DNA of 64,000 bases, taken from Nocardioides abyssi (GTDB lineage: Bacteria > Actinomycetota > Actinomycetes > Propionibacteriales > Nocardioidaceae). The notes beneath the pieces were generated by a model, which did not search any database, was not told where the DNA came from, and was given only the letters and a program-made list of their open reading frames with translations. The stretch is taken from assembly GCF_030412915.1 (NCBI RefSeq), contig NZ_JAUHJR010000008.1, forward strand, positions 124,001 through 188,000. The letters run 5' to 3'. The position numbers were made by a program, and so were the translations under genes. Below, in pieces: positions 50,818 through 62,042 of the stretch (position 1 is the stretch's first letter; each line of letters starts with the position of its first letter).

Positions 50818-51222
50818 TCAGCCCTCGAGGAGGCTGAACCGCACCTGCCGCTCGTGGTTGTCGACGTTGAGGTCGACCAGGCAGATGCTCTGCCAGGTGC
50901 CGAGGGCGAGGTCGCCGTCGAGGACGGGGACGGTGGCGTACGGCGGCACGAGGGCCGGCATCACGTGGGAGCGGCCGTGGCCGGGGGTGCCGTGGCGGTG
51001 GCGCCAGCGGTCGTCGGCGGGGAGCAGGTCGCCCAGGGCGGCGAGCAGGTCGTCGTCGCTTCCGGAGCCGGTCTCCAGGATCGCCAGCCCGGCCGTGGCG
51101 TGCGGCACGAACAGGTGGAGCAGCCCGTCCCCGCGGTCGCGCACGAAGTCGGCGCAGTCCCGAGTCAGGTCCAGGACGGTGTCCTCGGCGCCGGTCCGGT
51201 AGGTCCTGGTCTCGGAGTCCAT
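50818..51222 (-). CDS. YjbQ/UPF0047-family protein (secondary thiamine-phosphate synthase-like)
   Basis: A 134-residue protein with the UPF0047 fold: GLLHLFVPHATAGLAILET, HVMPALVPPYATVPVLDG and GTWQSICLVDLNVDNHERQV, including the metal-binding His residues. Family members show weak thiamine-phosphate synthase activity. ATG at 51222 is the first Met in a good N-terminus (MDSETRTYRTG). It is followed by the NUDIX gene after 34 bases, and preceded by a strong hairpin. Confidence 0.9.
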   Translation of the reverse strand: MDSETRTYRTGAEDTVLDLTRDCADFVRDRGDGLLHLFVPHATAGLAILETGSGSDDDLLAALGDLLPADDRWRHRHGTPGHGRSHVMPALVPPYATVPVLDGDLALGTWQSICLVDLNVDNHERQVRFSLLEG

Positions 51223-51265
51223 GCTCGGTCCGTGCCCGCCCCGCCACCCGTTCAGACCCGGCCGG

Positions 51266-51321
51266 TCCGGGACGTCATCCGGACGGAGCCGCCGGTGGCA
51301 CCGTCCGTATGACGTCCCGGA
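51266..51321. terminator. Terminator hairpin after the DUF3105 gene
   Basis: Arms at 51266-51286 and 51301-51321 pair over 21 positions with one mismatch and a 14-base loop. The inner core GGGACGTCATCCGGACGG faces CCGTCCGTATGACGTCCC. It begins 23 bases past the DUF3105 stop and lies ahead of the YjbQ gene, so it separates the two units. Confidence 0.75.
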
Positions 51322-51343
51322 GGTTGGGGCCGAGTGATGCCGG

Positions 51344-52054
51344 TCAGACCTGGGCGCCGCCGGAGCCCGTGCCCTCGCCGCCCTGCGGATCGGGTACGCC
51401 GCCCGCGCAGGACGCGAACGGCTCGGGCGCGGTCTGTCCGCCGCCGAGCTGCTCGACGAACAGGCCGAGGCGCGGGTCGTCGGCGCCGACGAGCCGCAGC
51501 TGGCGACCCCAGACGGTGACGACGACGGGCGCGGGCAGGCCCGGGTAGGGCGAGAGGATGCCGTTGGCGGGCAGCTGCTCGACGAGCCGCGCGACGTCGT
51601 CCTCGGACAGGTCCGGGTCGTAGGTGATCCAGACGGTGCCGTGCTCGAGGTCGTGGACGGCGTTCTCGTCACGGACCGGCTCGTCGTAGACCCCGCAGTC
51701 CAGCCACGCCGGGTGGTGCGGCCCGCCGACCGGCGGCACCTGGGGGTAGTCGACCTCGTCCTCGGTGTGGTCGGTCCGCAGGTCGTCGTGGACGCTCACC
51801 TCGTCCAGGGTCCGCTCGACCTCGGCCGCGTCGTCGGCCCGCACCTGCGAGACGGCGACCGGCACGCCGACCGCCACGAGCAGGACGGCCACCACCGCGA
51901 TCGCGGCGAGCGCGAGCAGCGTCACCCGGTCCCGCGGAGGCGCCGGCGGGGTGGAGGGCGGCGGGGTGGCCGGTGGCGGGATGGCCGGTGGCGGGGTGGC
52001 CGGCGGCGGGGTGGAGGGCGGCGGGAAGGACGGCGGCGGGGGCACGTCGCTCAC
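51344..52054 (-). CDS. DUF3105 membrane protein with proline-repeat N-terminus
   Basis: A 236-residue protein: the cytoplasmic N-terminus is a run of PPPAT/PPPST pentapeptides, one membrane helix (LLALAAIAVVAVLLVAVGVPV), and a DUF3105 outer domain with PPVGGPHHPAWLDCGVYDEP, HDLEHGTVWITYDP and QLPANGILSPYPGLPAPVVV, the usual conserved His and Cys residues. Function of the domain is unknown. GTG at 52054 overlaps the previous gene's stop (GTGA). Confidence 0.88.
   Translation of the reverse strand: MSDVPPPPSFPPPSTPPPATPPPAIPPPATPPPSTPPAPPRDRVTLLALAAIAVVAVLLVAVGVPVAVSQVRADDAAEVERTLDEVSVHDDLRTDHTEDEVDYPQVPPVGGPHHPAWLDCGVYDEPVRDENAVHDLEHGTVWITYDPDLSEDDVARLVEQLPANGILSPYPGLPAPVVVTVWGRQLRLVGADDPRLGLFVEQLGGGQTAPEPFASCAGGVPDPQGGEGTGSGGAQV
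51946..52035. repeat. 15-base tandem repeat encoding PPPAT-type pentapeptides
   Basis: Six degenerate units of GCGGGGTGGCCGGTG form (15 bases) from 51946 to 52035 give the Pro-Pro-Pro-Ala-Thr run in the DUF3105 protein. In-frame units allow length change without frameshift. Confidence 0.65.
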
Positions 52055-52353
52055 GACTGCTCGAGCGCCCGCTCGACCCGCTCGACCTTGGCGGTGAGCT
52101 GGCCGTCGTACCCGGGCCGGATGTCGGCCTTGAGCACCAGGCCGACCCGGGGCGAGACCTCGGCGACGACGTCGACGGCCTTCTTGACCACCGCCATGAC
52201 CTCGTCCCACTCGCCCTCGATGTTGGTGAACATCGCGTTGGTCTCGTTCGGCAGGCCGGACTCGCGGACCACCCGCACCGCGGCGGCCACGGCCTCCGAG
52301 ACGCCGCCGGTCTCGTCGCCGGTCGTCGGGCTGATGCTGAACGCGACGATCAT
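52051..52353 (-). CDS. Thiamine-binding/MTH1187-family protein
   Basis: A 100-residue ferredoxin-like-fold protein with IVAFSISPTTGDETGGVSEA, NETNAMFTNIEGEWDEVM and the closing VSPRVGLVLKADIRPGYDG. This matches the DUF77/YkoF-type thiamine-binding proteins. ATG at 52353 is 7 bases after TACCGT (leaderless) and the stop overlaps the DUF3105 GTG. Possible role in thiamine salvage or regulation; its neighbour YjbQ also has a thiamine link. Confidence 0.88.
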   Translation of the reverse strand: MIVAFSISPTTGDETGGVSEAVAAAVRVVRESGLPNETNAMFTNIEGEWDEVMAVVKKAVDVVAEVSPRVGLVLKADIRPGYDGQLTAKVERVERALEQS

Positions 52354-52356
52354 GCG

Positions 52357-52869
52357 TCACACGGTAGTGGCCACCTCCTCGGCCTCCGGCACGAGCGCCC
52401 GCAACCGGGCGAGGCCGTCGCGTGCCTGCGACTTGACCGTGCCGACCGCGATCCCGAGCGCCTCGGCGGTCTGCCGCTCGGTGAGGTCCTCGTAGTAGCG
52501 CAGCACGATCACCGCACGCTGCCGCGGCGGGAGCGCCGCCAGCGCCGCCCGCAGCAGGTCGCGGCCGGCGGCGTCCCCCGCCTCGTCGGCACCAGCGGGG
52601 GTCTCCGGCGGCTCGGCGGTGGTGACCTCGCGCCAGCGGCGCCGGCGCCACCGCGAGACACTCTCGCGGGCGAGCACGCGGCGGACGTACGGCTCGGGCC
52701 GGTCGGCGATCTTCCGCCAGTGGGGGACGACCTTGACCAAGGCGACCTGGACGAGGTCCTCGGCGTCGTCGTGGTCGCCGGTGAGGAGGTACGCCGTGCG
52801 CAGCAGCGCCGCGCGCCTCGCCACGACGAACTCCTCGAACCCTTCCCGGGTCGCGTCAGGGTCGGACAC
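52357..52869 (-). CDS. ECF sigma factor (SigE family)
   Basis: A 170-residue extracytoplasmic-function sigma factor. Region 2 has FVVARRAALLRTAYLLTGDHDDAEDLVQ and region 4 has LPPRQRAVIVLRYYEDLTERQTAEALGIAVGTVKSQ in the standard spacing (these strings are long family signatures read in pieces). It binds core RNA polymerase and directs it to a particular promoter set. Start at 52869 lies 14 bases inside the end of the upstream membrane propeller gene, so the two are translationally linked. The upstream gene is a candidate controller, since it is the only membrane partner. Confidence 0.9.
   Translation of the reverse strand: MSDPDATREGFEEFVVARRAALLRTAYLLTGDHDDAEDLVQVALVKVVPHWRKIADRPEPYVRRVLARESVSRWRRRRWREVTTAEPPETPAGADEAGDAAGRDLLRAALAALPPRQRAVIVLRYYEDLTERQTAEALGIAVGTVKSQARDGLARLRALVPEAEEVATTV
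52361..52366 (-). promoter_or_regulatory. Leaderless -10 for the thiamine-binding protein gene
   Basis: TACCGT on the minus strand, 7 bases before the ATG at 52353, inside the end of the sigma-factor gene. Confidence 0.5.
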
Positions 52870-54241
52870 GTCGCCGCCACAGGACGAGTGCGCCGGCGGC
52901 GCCGAGGACGGTCAGGCCGGTCAACCCGGCGGTGAGTCGCGGGCTCATCGGGCGCGGCGGCTCGACGGCGTCGACCGTCGGCTCGCGGAGCAGGTCGGTG
53001 GCCACCTGCCAGCGGGCGCCCGTCCCCTCGGGCGGTCCGACCACCAGCTCCCCGGTGGCCCCGTCGCGCAGGTCCACGGCGTCGAGGACGGTGCGCCCGT
53101 CGTAGCCGCCCCGGCGTGCACGTGCGAGCACCGTCGACCCGTCCAGCCAACCGACGACCTCGGCGTAGCGGCGCGAGCCGGGCACCTGCGGCAGGTCGAT
53201 CCTGGCGGCGGCCTCGCCACCCAGCGTGGAGGCCGAGGAGAACGGGGCGCCCACCAGCACGTTGGGATTGCGCCCGCGGTCTCCCGGCCCGCCCCACACC
53301 GCCGCGGCCCACTGCCCGCCAGGACCGGCGGACACGCTCGTCGAGAGGACCTGGTCGGTCCGGTAGCGCCGGGGCAACCTCGGGGCGTCGAGCGCGACGA
53401 CCGAGAAGGTCCGCTCGCCGTGGACCGTCACGACCTGGCCGGCGTGACCGGACGGCTCGGTCCAGAAACCGCGTCGGACCTCCCGCGACTCCGCCGGCCG
53501 GGGGTCGGGTTCGTCGACGTCCCACAGCAGCGTCGGCGCCGCGCCGGAGGTCGAGCGGTCCATCTCGGAGTCGCCCTCGCCGCCGGCGTACTGCGTGAAC
53601 CGCACCAGGAGGGTGTCGGTGGCGACCCAGTCGAGGTCGGTCTCGATGCCCAGCCCGTGCTCGGTCGCGATGTCGTGCCGCACCACGTCGCCGGTGTCCG
53701 GGTGGTAGAGCGCCACCCCGGTCACCGGTGGCTCGCCGTCGATCGTGTTGGGGGTGTCCTGGGTCGGGCCGCTCGTCCAGTAGGCCACGACGGAGCCGTC
53801 CGGCGAGAGCACCGCTCCGGGGTCGGGCGCCGCGTCCGGGAGGTCGAGGAAGCGGTACTCCCCCGTCGCGGCCGAGACGCCGACGTACCCCTGCTCCGAA
53901 CCCCACATGCCCGACCGCGTCGTCGACAGCAGGACGGCCAGCCGACCGAGCGAGCCGCCGTCCTCGGTGCCCTCGAGGTACGGGCTCGGGGCGAAGATCC
54001 GCTCGGGCACGCCGACGGGCGACCCGGCCGGGGCGGGGGTGGTGTCTGCCCGCAGCTCGGCCGTGCCGACCACTCCTCCGACCACGGCGAGCGCGGCCAC
54101 GACGATCGCGGCCGTGCCACCGCGGCGCAGCCGGTGGTAGCGGCGTCCTCGGTCCCACAGCACGTGCACCGGCTCGCGTACGTCGGCGTGTGCGTCGGCG
54201 TCGGCGGCCAGGTCGGCCAGGCGGTCGTGCAAGGTGGTCAT
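52856..54241 (-). CDS. Membrane-bound TolB/beta-propeller-like protein next to the sigma factor
   Basis: A 461-residue membrane protein. It has a short cytoplasmic head (MTTLHDRLADLAADADAHAD), one N-terminal membrane helix (AAIVVAALAVVGGVVGTA), a long outer domain with repeating YWTSG, DWVATDTLLVRF and WAAAVWGGPG-type blades suggestive of a TolB or WD40-like propeller, and a second helix at the end (GLTGLTVLGAAGALVLW). ATG at 54241 has GGAGGAACCCCG upstream. It overlaps the sigma factor by 14 bases. I infer it may sense an outer signal and control the sigma factor; no anti-sigma domain is evident. Confidence 0.75.
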   Translation of the reverse strand: MTTLHDRLADLAADADAHADVREPVHVLWDRGRRYHRLRRGGTAAIVVAALAVVGGVVGTAELRADTTPAPAGSPVGVPERIFAPSPYLEGTEDGGSLGRLAVLLSTTRSGMWGSEQGYVGVSAATGEYRFLDLPDAAPDPGAVLSPDGSVVAYWTSGPTQDTPNTIDGEPPVTGVALYHPDTGDVVRHDIATEHGLGIETDLDWVATDTLLVRFTQYAGGEGDSEMDRSTSGAAPTLLWDVDEPDPRPAESREVRRGFWTEPSGHAGQVVTVHGERTFSVVALDAPRLPRRYRTDQVLSTSVSAGPGGQWAAAVWGGPGDRGRNPNVLVGAPFSSASTLGGEAAARIDLPQVPGSRRYAEVVGWLDGSTVLARARRGGYDGRTVLDAVDLRDGATGELVVGPPEGTGARWQVATDLLREPTVDAVEPPRPMSPRLTAGLTGLTVLGAAGALVLWRRRVRP

Positions 54242-54319
54242 CGGGGTTCCTCCTGCCCTGTCATCCCCTTCCACGCACCGACGAACCCCGGAGGAGGGGT
54301 GCGCGACCGAGCTTCTTCC

Positions 54320-55054
54320 TCAGCCGAGCAGCGTGCGGCCGAGCAGCACCAGCGACGAGGCGGCGCAGACGCCGAGCACGGCGGGCCGGACGCGGGACCC
54401 GGGCAGGCGCGGCCGCAGCTGCGTGCCGAGCAGCGCGCCGACGAGCAGCACCGGCGACAGGGCGAGGGCCAGCAGGAAGCGGGGCAGCTCCAGCTCGCCG
54501 GCGATGCCGAGGCCGATGAGGGAGAGCGCGGCGCCGCCCATGAAGTAGACCGCCATGGTCGTGCGGATCTGCTGGGGCGGGCGGTGCTGGTAGAGGATCG
54601 CCATCGGCGGCCCGCCGATGGACGTCGCGGTGCCGGACAGCCCGGAGACGAAGCCGGCGGTCACGAGCGTGCCGCGGTTGATCGGGATGCGCACGGCCCA
54701 CCAGGTGAGGGCGACAGCCACCAGCACCATGACGGCGACGACGACTGCGAGCAACCGTCCGCTCAGCGAGGCGACGGCGACGACGCCGACCACCGTGCCG
54801 ACCAGCCGGGTCGGCATCGACCAGGCCAGGCCGCACCAGTCGATGCCGGAGCGCTCGGTGGCGAGGGTGACCGCGGGATAGGTGCAGGCCAGCCAGAGGG
54901 TGACCTCGGGCAGCAGCTCGGGGTCGACCAGCGCCACGACCGGGGCTGCCACCAGGCCGAGGCCCAGCCCCACCAACGACTGCACGGTGGCCCCGACCAG
55001 CAAGGCCAGGGCCACCGTGAGCAGTGCAGGGAGGGTGAGTCCCAGGAGGGTCAG
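54320..55054 (-). CDS. TauE/SafE-family sulfite/organosulfonate exporter-like permease
   Basis: About 244 residues with eight hydrophobic helices. The first repeat contains LLVGATVQSLVGLGLGLVAAPVVAL and the second SGLSGTATSIGGPPMAILYQHRPP, both hallmarks of TauE/SafE proteins. The start is uncertain: no ATG or GTG lies at a natural place, and the CTG at 55054 (GGAAGG six bases upstream) is chosen; GTG at 55015 would give 231 residues. It follows the aconitase gene by one base, so they may share a transcript. The substrate, a small anion, is a family guess. Confidence 0.8.
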   Translation of the reverse strand: MTLLGLTLPALLTVALALLVGATVQSLVGLGLGLVAAPVVALVDPELLPEVTLWLACTYPAVTLATERSGIDWCGLAWSMPTRLVGTVVGVVAVASLSGRLLAVVVAVMVLVAVALTWWAVRIPINRGTLVTAGFVSGLSGTATSIGGPPMAILYQHRPPQQIRTTMAVYFMGGAALSLIGLGIAGELELPRFLLALALSPVLLVGALLGTQLRPRLPGSRVRPAVLGVCAASSLVLLGRTLLG

Positions 55055-55055
55055 G

Positions 55056-57917
<2,862 letters not shown>

Positions 57918-58019
57918 TGCTGACTCTCCTCGTGACGTCCGGTGGTGCTCTTCTGCCATCTTGCCGCTGCGCCGCGGAGAGGCGGTAGGAAGGCTTCCCT
58001 TACCGCCCGCTCCTAGATG

Positions 58020-58033
58020 TCTTGATATCAAGA
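58020..58033. promoter_or_regulatory. Palindromic operator upstream of acnA
   Basis: TCTTGATATCAAGA is a perfect 14-base inverted repeat in the 146-base gap between the RNA methyltransferase stop (58064) and the aconitase start (57917). Its position suggests control of acnA by a dimeric regulator (AcnR-like or MarR/TetR type), though the known AcnR motif differs. The regulator is not in the window. Confidence 0.6.
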
Positions 58034-58063
58034 TACATGATGTCGAGGGGTTTCACGAACCAC

Positions 58064-59257
58064 TCAAGCACCGTTCGACTCGCGCTCGAGCAGGGCGACG
58101 CACTCCACGTGGTGGGTCATCGGGAACAGGTCGAACGCGCGCAGCACGCTCAACCGGTACCCGTGCTCGGCGAAGACGGACACGTCGCGCGCCAGCGCCG
58201 CCGGGTCGCACGCGACGTACGCCACCGCGCGCGGCGTGCGCGCCACGACCTGCTCCACGACCGGTCGCCGGGCGCCCTCGCGGGGCGGGTCGAGCACGAC
58301 CACGTCCCAGTGCCCGTCGTACGCCGCTGCGAGCACCTCCTCGACGCCTCCGGCGGTGACCTCGGCCCCGGGGCAGTTGGTCGCGGCGTGGCCGGCCGCG
58401 GTCGGGTCGCCCTCGACCGCACCGACCCGGCCGGACTCCCCGACGGCCTCGCCGAGGAAGCGGGCGAACAGCCCGACCCCGGCGTAGAGGTCCAGCACGG
58501 ACTCCCCCGCCTGCGGGCGGAGCACGTCGAGGACCGTCTCGACGAGCGTCCGCGGCGCGCCGGGGTGGACCTGCCAGAACCCGTCGGCGGCGACGGCGTA
58601 CTCGTGGGTGGCGCCGGCGGCGGTGACCTGCTCGGTGAGCAGGCCGGGCCGCGGCTCGCGGGCGTCGGGGTGGGCGATCCGGCAGTCGTCGACCACGACC
58701 ACCTCGCGGGAGCGGTGCTTGCGCAGGCCGTCGGGCAGCCGGACGTACTGCTGGCGCGTGCGCCAGCGCAGGCCGGCCAGCTGCTCGGGCAGGTCGCCCT
58801 CGACGGGCTCGACGGTGACCGTCAGGTCGAGGCCGGCCAGGCGGCGCAGCTGCTCGGCGACGACCTCGCCCTTGAGCGAGCGCTGGCGGACCAGGTCGAC
58901 GTGCTGGAAGTCGCAGCCGCCGCACTTGCCGGGGCCGGCGAACGGGCAGGGCGGGACGACCCGGTCCGGCGAGGCCTCGAGCACCTCGACCACGTCGCCG
59001 CGCCAGAAGCGGTCGCCCTCGGTGCCCTCGGTGAGCTCGACGACCACCCGCTCCCCGGGGATGCCGTGGCGGGTGAAGACGACGCGGGTCTCGTCGGAGG
59101 CGCCGGTGGGGTCGGTGGGCACGCGGACGATGCAGTGGCCGCCGTGGGCGACCGGGCCGACGACGGCCTCGTGGCGACGACCGACGACCGAGGCCCCGCG
59201 GGCCTGGCGCTGACGCGGCGCGGGCCGGCCCCGCCGCTGCGGCGGGCGCGGCGTCAC
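58064..59257 (-). CDS. TrmA/RlmD-family class I SAM-dependent RNA methyltransferase
   Basis: A 397-residue 5-methyluridine methyltransferase-type enzyme. It has a TRAM-like N-terminus (VVGPVAHGGHCIVRV), a cysteine cluster PPCPFAGPGKCGGCDFQH for an iron-sulphur site, SAM motif VLDLYAGVGLFARFLGE and the catalytic Cys in YVACDPAALARDV. It methylates uridine in 23S or transfer RNA; which one is not readable. GTG at 59257 overlaps the APC permease stop (GTGA). Confidence 0.9.
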   Translation of the reverse strand: MTPRPPQRRGRPAPRQRQARGASVVGRRHEAVVGPVAHGGHCIVRVPTDPTGASDETRVVFTRHGIPGERVVVELTEGTEGDRFWRGDVVEVLEASPDRVVPPCPFAGPGKCGGCDFQHVDLVRQRSLKGEVVAEQLRRLAGLDLTVTVEPVEGDLPEQLAGLRWRTRQQYVRLPDGLRKHRSREVVVVDDCRIAHPDAREPRPGLLTEQVTAAGATHEYAVAADGFWQVHPGAPRTLVETVLDVLRPQAGESVLDLYAGVGLFARFLGEAVGESGRVGAVEGDPTAAGHAATNCPGAEVTAGGVEEVLAAAYDGHWDVVVLDPPREGARRPVVEQVVARTPRAVAYVACDPAALARDVSVFAEHGYRLSVLRAFDLFPMTHHVECVALLERESNGA

Positions 59258-61299
59258 CGCTTGGCCTGGCGGTCGTCGGGGCGGCGCTGGACCTGGCCGC
59301 GGCGCAGGTCGCCGGGGCGGACCCTGGTGGCCTCTCGGCGAACTCGTTCTCGGGCGATCTCGGAGGACCTCAGCTGGTAGGGCACGGAGGTCACCATGAC
59401 ACCCGGGGCGAAGAGGAGCCGACCCTTGAGGCGCAGCGCGGTCTGGTTGTGGAGCAGCTGCTCCCACCAACGGCCGACAACGTACTCCGGGATGTAGACC
59501 GCGACCACGCCGCGCGGGTTGGCCTTGCGGATCTCGGTGGCGTACTCCACGACCGGCCGCACCAGCTCGCGGTAGGGCGAGTGGAGGACCTTGAGCGGCA
59601 CGTCGATGCTGCGCTCGTCCCACTCGGCCAGCAGCCGGGCGGTCGCGTCGGTGCCGTCGTCGACGTAGACGCCCTCGAGCACGTTGGGCCGGGTCGCCTT
59701 CGCGAAGGCCAGCGCCCGCAGCGTCGGCTTGTGCAGCTTGGAGACCAGCACGATCGCGTGCACGCGGGTCGGCAGGACCTTGTCCTCCTCGTCGGCGGCG
59801 AGCTCCTCGGCGACGCGGTCGTAGTGCTGGCGGATGCCCTTCATCAGCAGGAAGAAGAAGCCCATGGCGAGCACCGTGATCCAGGCGCCGGCGAAGAACT
59901 TGGTGAGCAGGATGATCACCAGCACCACGGCGGTGAAGACCAGCCCGACCGCGTTGATGACGCGGGAGCGGGTCATCCGCCGCCGCTCGACCGGGTCGCG
60001 CTCGGTCTGCAGGGCGCGCGTCCAGTGCCGGATCATGCCGAGCTGGCTGAGGTTGAAGGAGACGAAGACGCCGACGATGTAGAGCTGGATCAGCCGGGTG
60101 GTCTGGGCGTCGAAGGCGTAGATGAGCGCGATCGCCATCAGCGCGAGCGCGACGATGCCGTTGCTGTAGGCGAGCCGGTCGCCGCGCGAGCCGAGCGCGC
60201 GGGGCGCCAAGCCGTCCTTGGCGAGGATCGACCCCAGCACCGGGAAACCGTTGAAGGCGGTGTTGGCGGCCAGCACCAGGATGATCCCGGTGACGGTCAC
60301 GACGACGTAGAACGCCGGGCTGAACTCCTGGAAGACCGCCCGCGCAATCTGCGCGATCACCGCGTGCTGCTCGTAGTCGGCGCCGACGGGCTCGCCGTCG
60401 CGCAGCAGCCGGTCGAGCTCGTGCGGGTCGACGTAGCGGATGCCCATCTGGCGGGCCAGCACGATGACGCTGACCATCATCGTGATCGCGATCATCCCGA
60501 GCAGCAGCAGCGTGGTGGCGGCGTTCCGGCTCTTGGGCCGGCGGAAGGCCGGCACGCCGTTGGAGATCGCCTCGACGCCGGTCAGCGCCGCGCAGCCCGA
60601 GGAGAACGCGCGGGCCAGCAGGATGAGCAGCCCGATCGTCGTCAACGGCTCCTCCAGCCCCGGCTCGGGCTGGATCGTCAGGTCCGCCGACTCGACCGCC
60701 GGCAGGTCGCCCAGCGCGAGCCGCACGAGGCCGAAGGCGCACATGCCGATGATCGCGACCATGAAGGCGTAGGTGGGCAGGGCGAAGAACCGCCCTGACT
60801 CCCGGATGCCGCGCAGGTTCATCGCCATGAGCGCCAGCACCGCGACCGCGGCCACCGTCGGCTCGTGCCCGATGAACGCGGGCACCGCCGCGGCGGCGTA
60901 CTGCGCCCCCGAGGAGATCGACACCGCCACCGTCAGCACGTAGTCCACGAGCAGCGCGCTGCCGACCGTCATGCCCGCGGTCCGGCCGAGGTTGACCGTG
61001 GCGACCTCGTAGTCGCCGCCACCGGAGGGGTAGGCGTGGACGGTCTGGCGGTACGACGCCACGACGACCGCCATGACCAGCGCGACGGCGAGCGCGACCT
61101 TCCACGACCAGACGTACGCCGACGCGCCGGCCAGCGAGAGCATGATGAAGACCTCGTCGGGCGCGTAGGCGACCGACGACAGCGCGTCGCTGGCGAAGAC
61201 CGGCAGCGCGATGCGCTTGGGGAGGAGTGTCTCGCCGAGCTGGGAGCTCCTCAGCTTGCGCCCCAGCAGGATCCGCTTGGAGACGTCCCCGACACCCAC
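59254..61299 (-). CDS. APC-family amino acid/polyamine permease
   Basis: A 681-residue transporter with about 12 membrane helices (60-470) and a 200-residue soluble C-terminal domain with a universal-stress-like set of strands (VHAIVLVSKLHKPTLRAL, EGVYVDDGTDATARLLAEW), as seen in the large actinobacterial APC transporters related to potassium-linked proteins. Core motifs: PVFASDALSSVAYAPDE and SGGGDYEVATVNLG. GTG at 61299 follows TACCGT by 8 bases (leaderless). It is divergent from two TrkA genes, so a potassium (or amino acid) transport role is a fair inference. Confidence 0.9.
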   Translation of the reverse strand: MGVGDVSKRILLGRKLRSSQLGETLLPKRIALPVFASDALSSVAYAPDEVFIMLSLAGASAYVWSWKVALAVALVMAVVVASYRQTVHAYPSGGGDYEVATVNLGRTAGMTVGSALLVDYVLTVAVSISSGAQYAAAAVPAFIGHEPTVAAVAVLALMAMNLRGIRESGRFFALPTYAFMVAIIGMCAFGLVRLALGDLPAVESADLTIQPEPGLEEPLTTIGLLILLARAFSSGCAALTGVEAISNGVPAFRRPKSRNAATTLLLLGMIAITMMVSVIVLARQMGIRYVDPHELDRLLRDGEPVGADYEQHAVIAQIARAVFQEFSPAFYVVVTVTGIILVLAANTAFNGFPVLGSILAKDGLAPRALGSRGDRLAYSNGIVALALMAIALIYAFDAQTTRLIQLYIVGVFVSFNLSQLGMIRHWTRALQTERDPVERRRMTRSRVINAVGLVFTAVVLVIILLTKFFAGAWITVLAMGFFFLLMKGIRQHYDRVAEELAADEEDKVLPTRVHAIVLVSKLHKPTLRALAFAKATRPNVLEGVYVDDGTDATARLLAEWDERSIDVPLKVLHSPYRELVRPVVEYATEIRKANPRGVVAVYIPEYVVGRWWEQLLHNQTALRLKGRLLFAPGVMVTSVPYQLRSSEIARERVRREATRVRPGDLRRGQVQRRPDDRQAKR

Positions 61300-61307
61300 G
61301 GGCAGGA

Positions 61308-61313
61308 ACGGTA
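61308..61313 (-). promoter_or_regulatory. Leaderless -10 for the APC permease
   Basis: TACCGT on the minus strand, 8 bases before the GTG at 61299. Confidence 0.5.
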
Positions 61314-61366
61314 CTCGTCCGCGACCCCAGCGGTGGCTTCGCGGACGGACCGGGGCCGGGCGCGGG

Positions 61367-61372
61367 TACGGT
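61367..61372 (+). promoter_or_regulatory. Leaderless -10 for the first TrkA gene
   Basis: TACGGT, exactly 6 bases before the GTG at 61379. Confidence 0.6.
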
Positions 61373-61378
61373 TCCCCC

Positions 61379-62041
61379 GTGCACGTCGTGATCATGGGCT
61401 GCGGCCGAGTCGGCTCGACCCTCGCCCGCAGCCTCGAGGACCGCAACCACACGGTGTCGGTCATCGACAGCGAGCCGGACGCGTTCCGGCGGCTCGGGCC
61501 GGGCTTCAACGGCGACAAGATCGCCGGGGTGGGCTTCGACCAGGAGGTCCTGGAGAAGGCCGGCATCCGGCGCGCAGACGCCTTCGCCGCCGTCTCCTCC
61601 GGCGACAACTCCAACATCATCGCCGCGCGTGTCGCGCGCGAGACCTTCGGCATCCAGCAGGTCGTGGCGCGCATCTACGACCCCGGCCGCGCCGAGGTCT
61701 ACCAGCGCCTCGGCATCACCACCGTCGCGACGGTGAAGTGGACCGCCGACCAGGTGCTGCGCCGGCTGCTGCCGGCCGGCGCCGAGCCGGACTTCCGCGA
61801 CCCCTCGGGCACCATCCGCGTGGACCACGTGCCCGTGCCCGAGGTGTGGGTGGGCCAGCGGACCATCCACTTCCAGGAGCAGACCGGCAGCCGGATCGCG
61901 TGGATCGACCGGCTCGGTGAGGGCATGCTGCCCAAGCGCGAGACCGTCATCCAGGAGGGCGACCTGATCCACCTGGTCGTCCGCGAGGAGAACGCCGAGC
62001 GCGCCATGACCGTCATCAAGCGTGGACCGGAGGTGGACTGA
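61379..62041 (+). CDS. TrkA-family potassium uptake regulator (CeoB-like)
   Basis: A 220-residue RCK protein: an NAD-binding Rossmann head with IMGCGRVGSTLARSLEDR (residues 5-22), SGDNSNIIAARVARE and a C-terminal RCK_C ligand domain (IQEGDLIHLVVREENAE). It controls a potassium transporter in response to nucleotide or NAD(H). GTG start from the leaderless promoter. The second TrkA-type gene begins one base after its stop, and the pair matches the mycobacterial ceoB-ceoC order. The divergent APC permease may be the transporter. Confidence 0.95.
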   Translation: MHVVIMGCGRVGSTLARSLEDRNHTVSVIDSEPDAFRRLGPGFNGDKIAGVGFDQEVLEKAGIRRADAFAAVSSGDNSNIIAARVARETFGIQQVVARIYDPGRAEVYQRLGITTVATVKWTADQVLRRLLPAGAEPDFRDPSGTIRVDHVPVPEVWVGQRTIHFQEQTGSRIAWIDRLGEGMLPKRETVIQEGDLIHLVVREENAERAMTVIKRGPEVD

Positions 62042-62042
62042 C

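Noticed and set aside
51946-52035. Tandem 15-base units considered as a CRISPR array.
   Set aside because: No unique spacers, the units are in frame and encode Pro-rich pentapeptides, and no cas gene is present.
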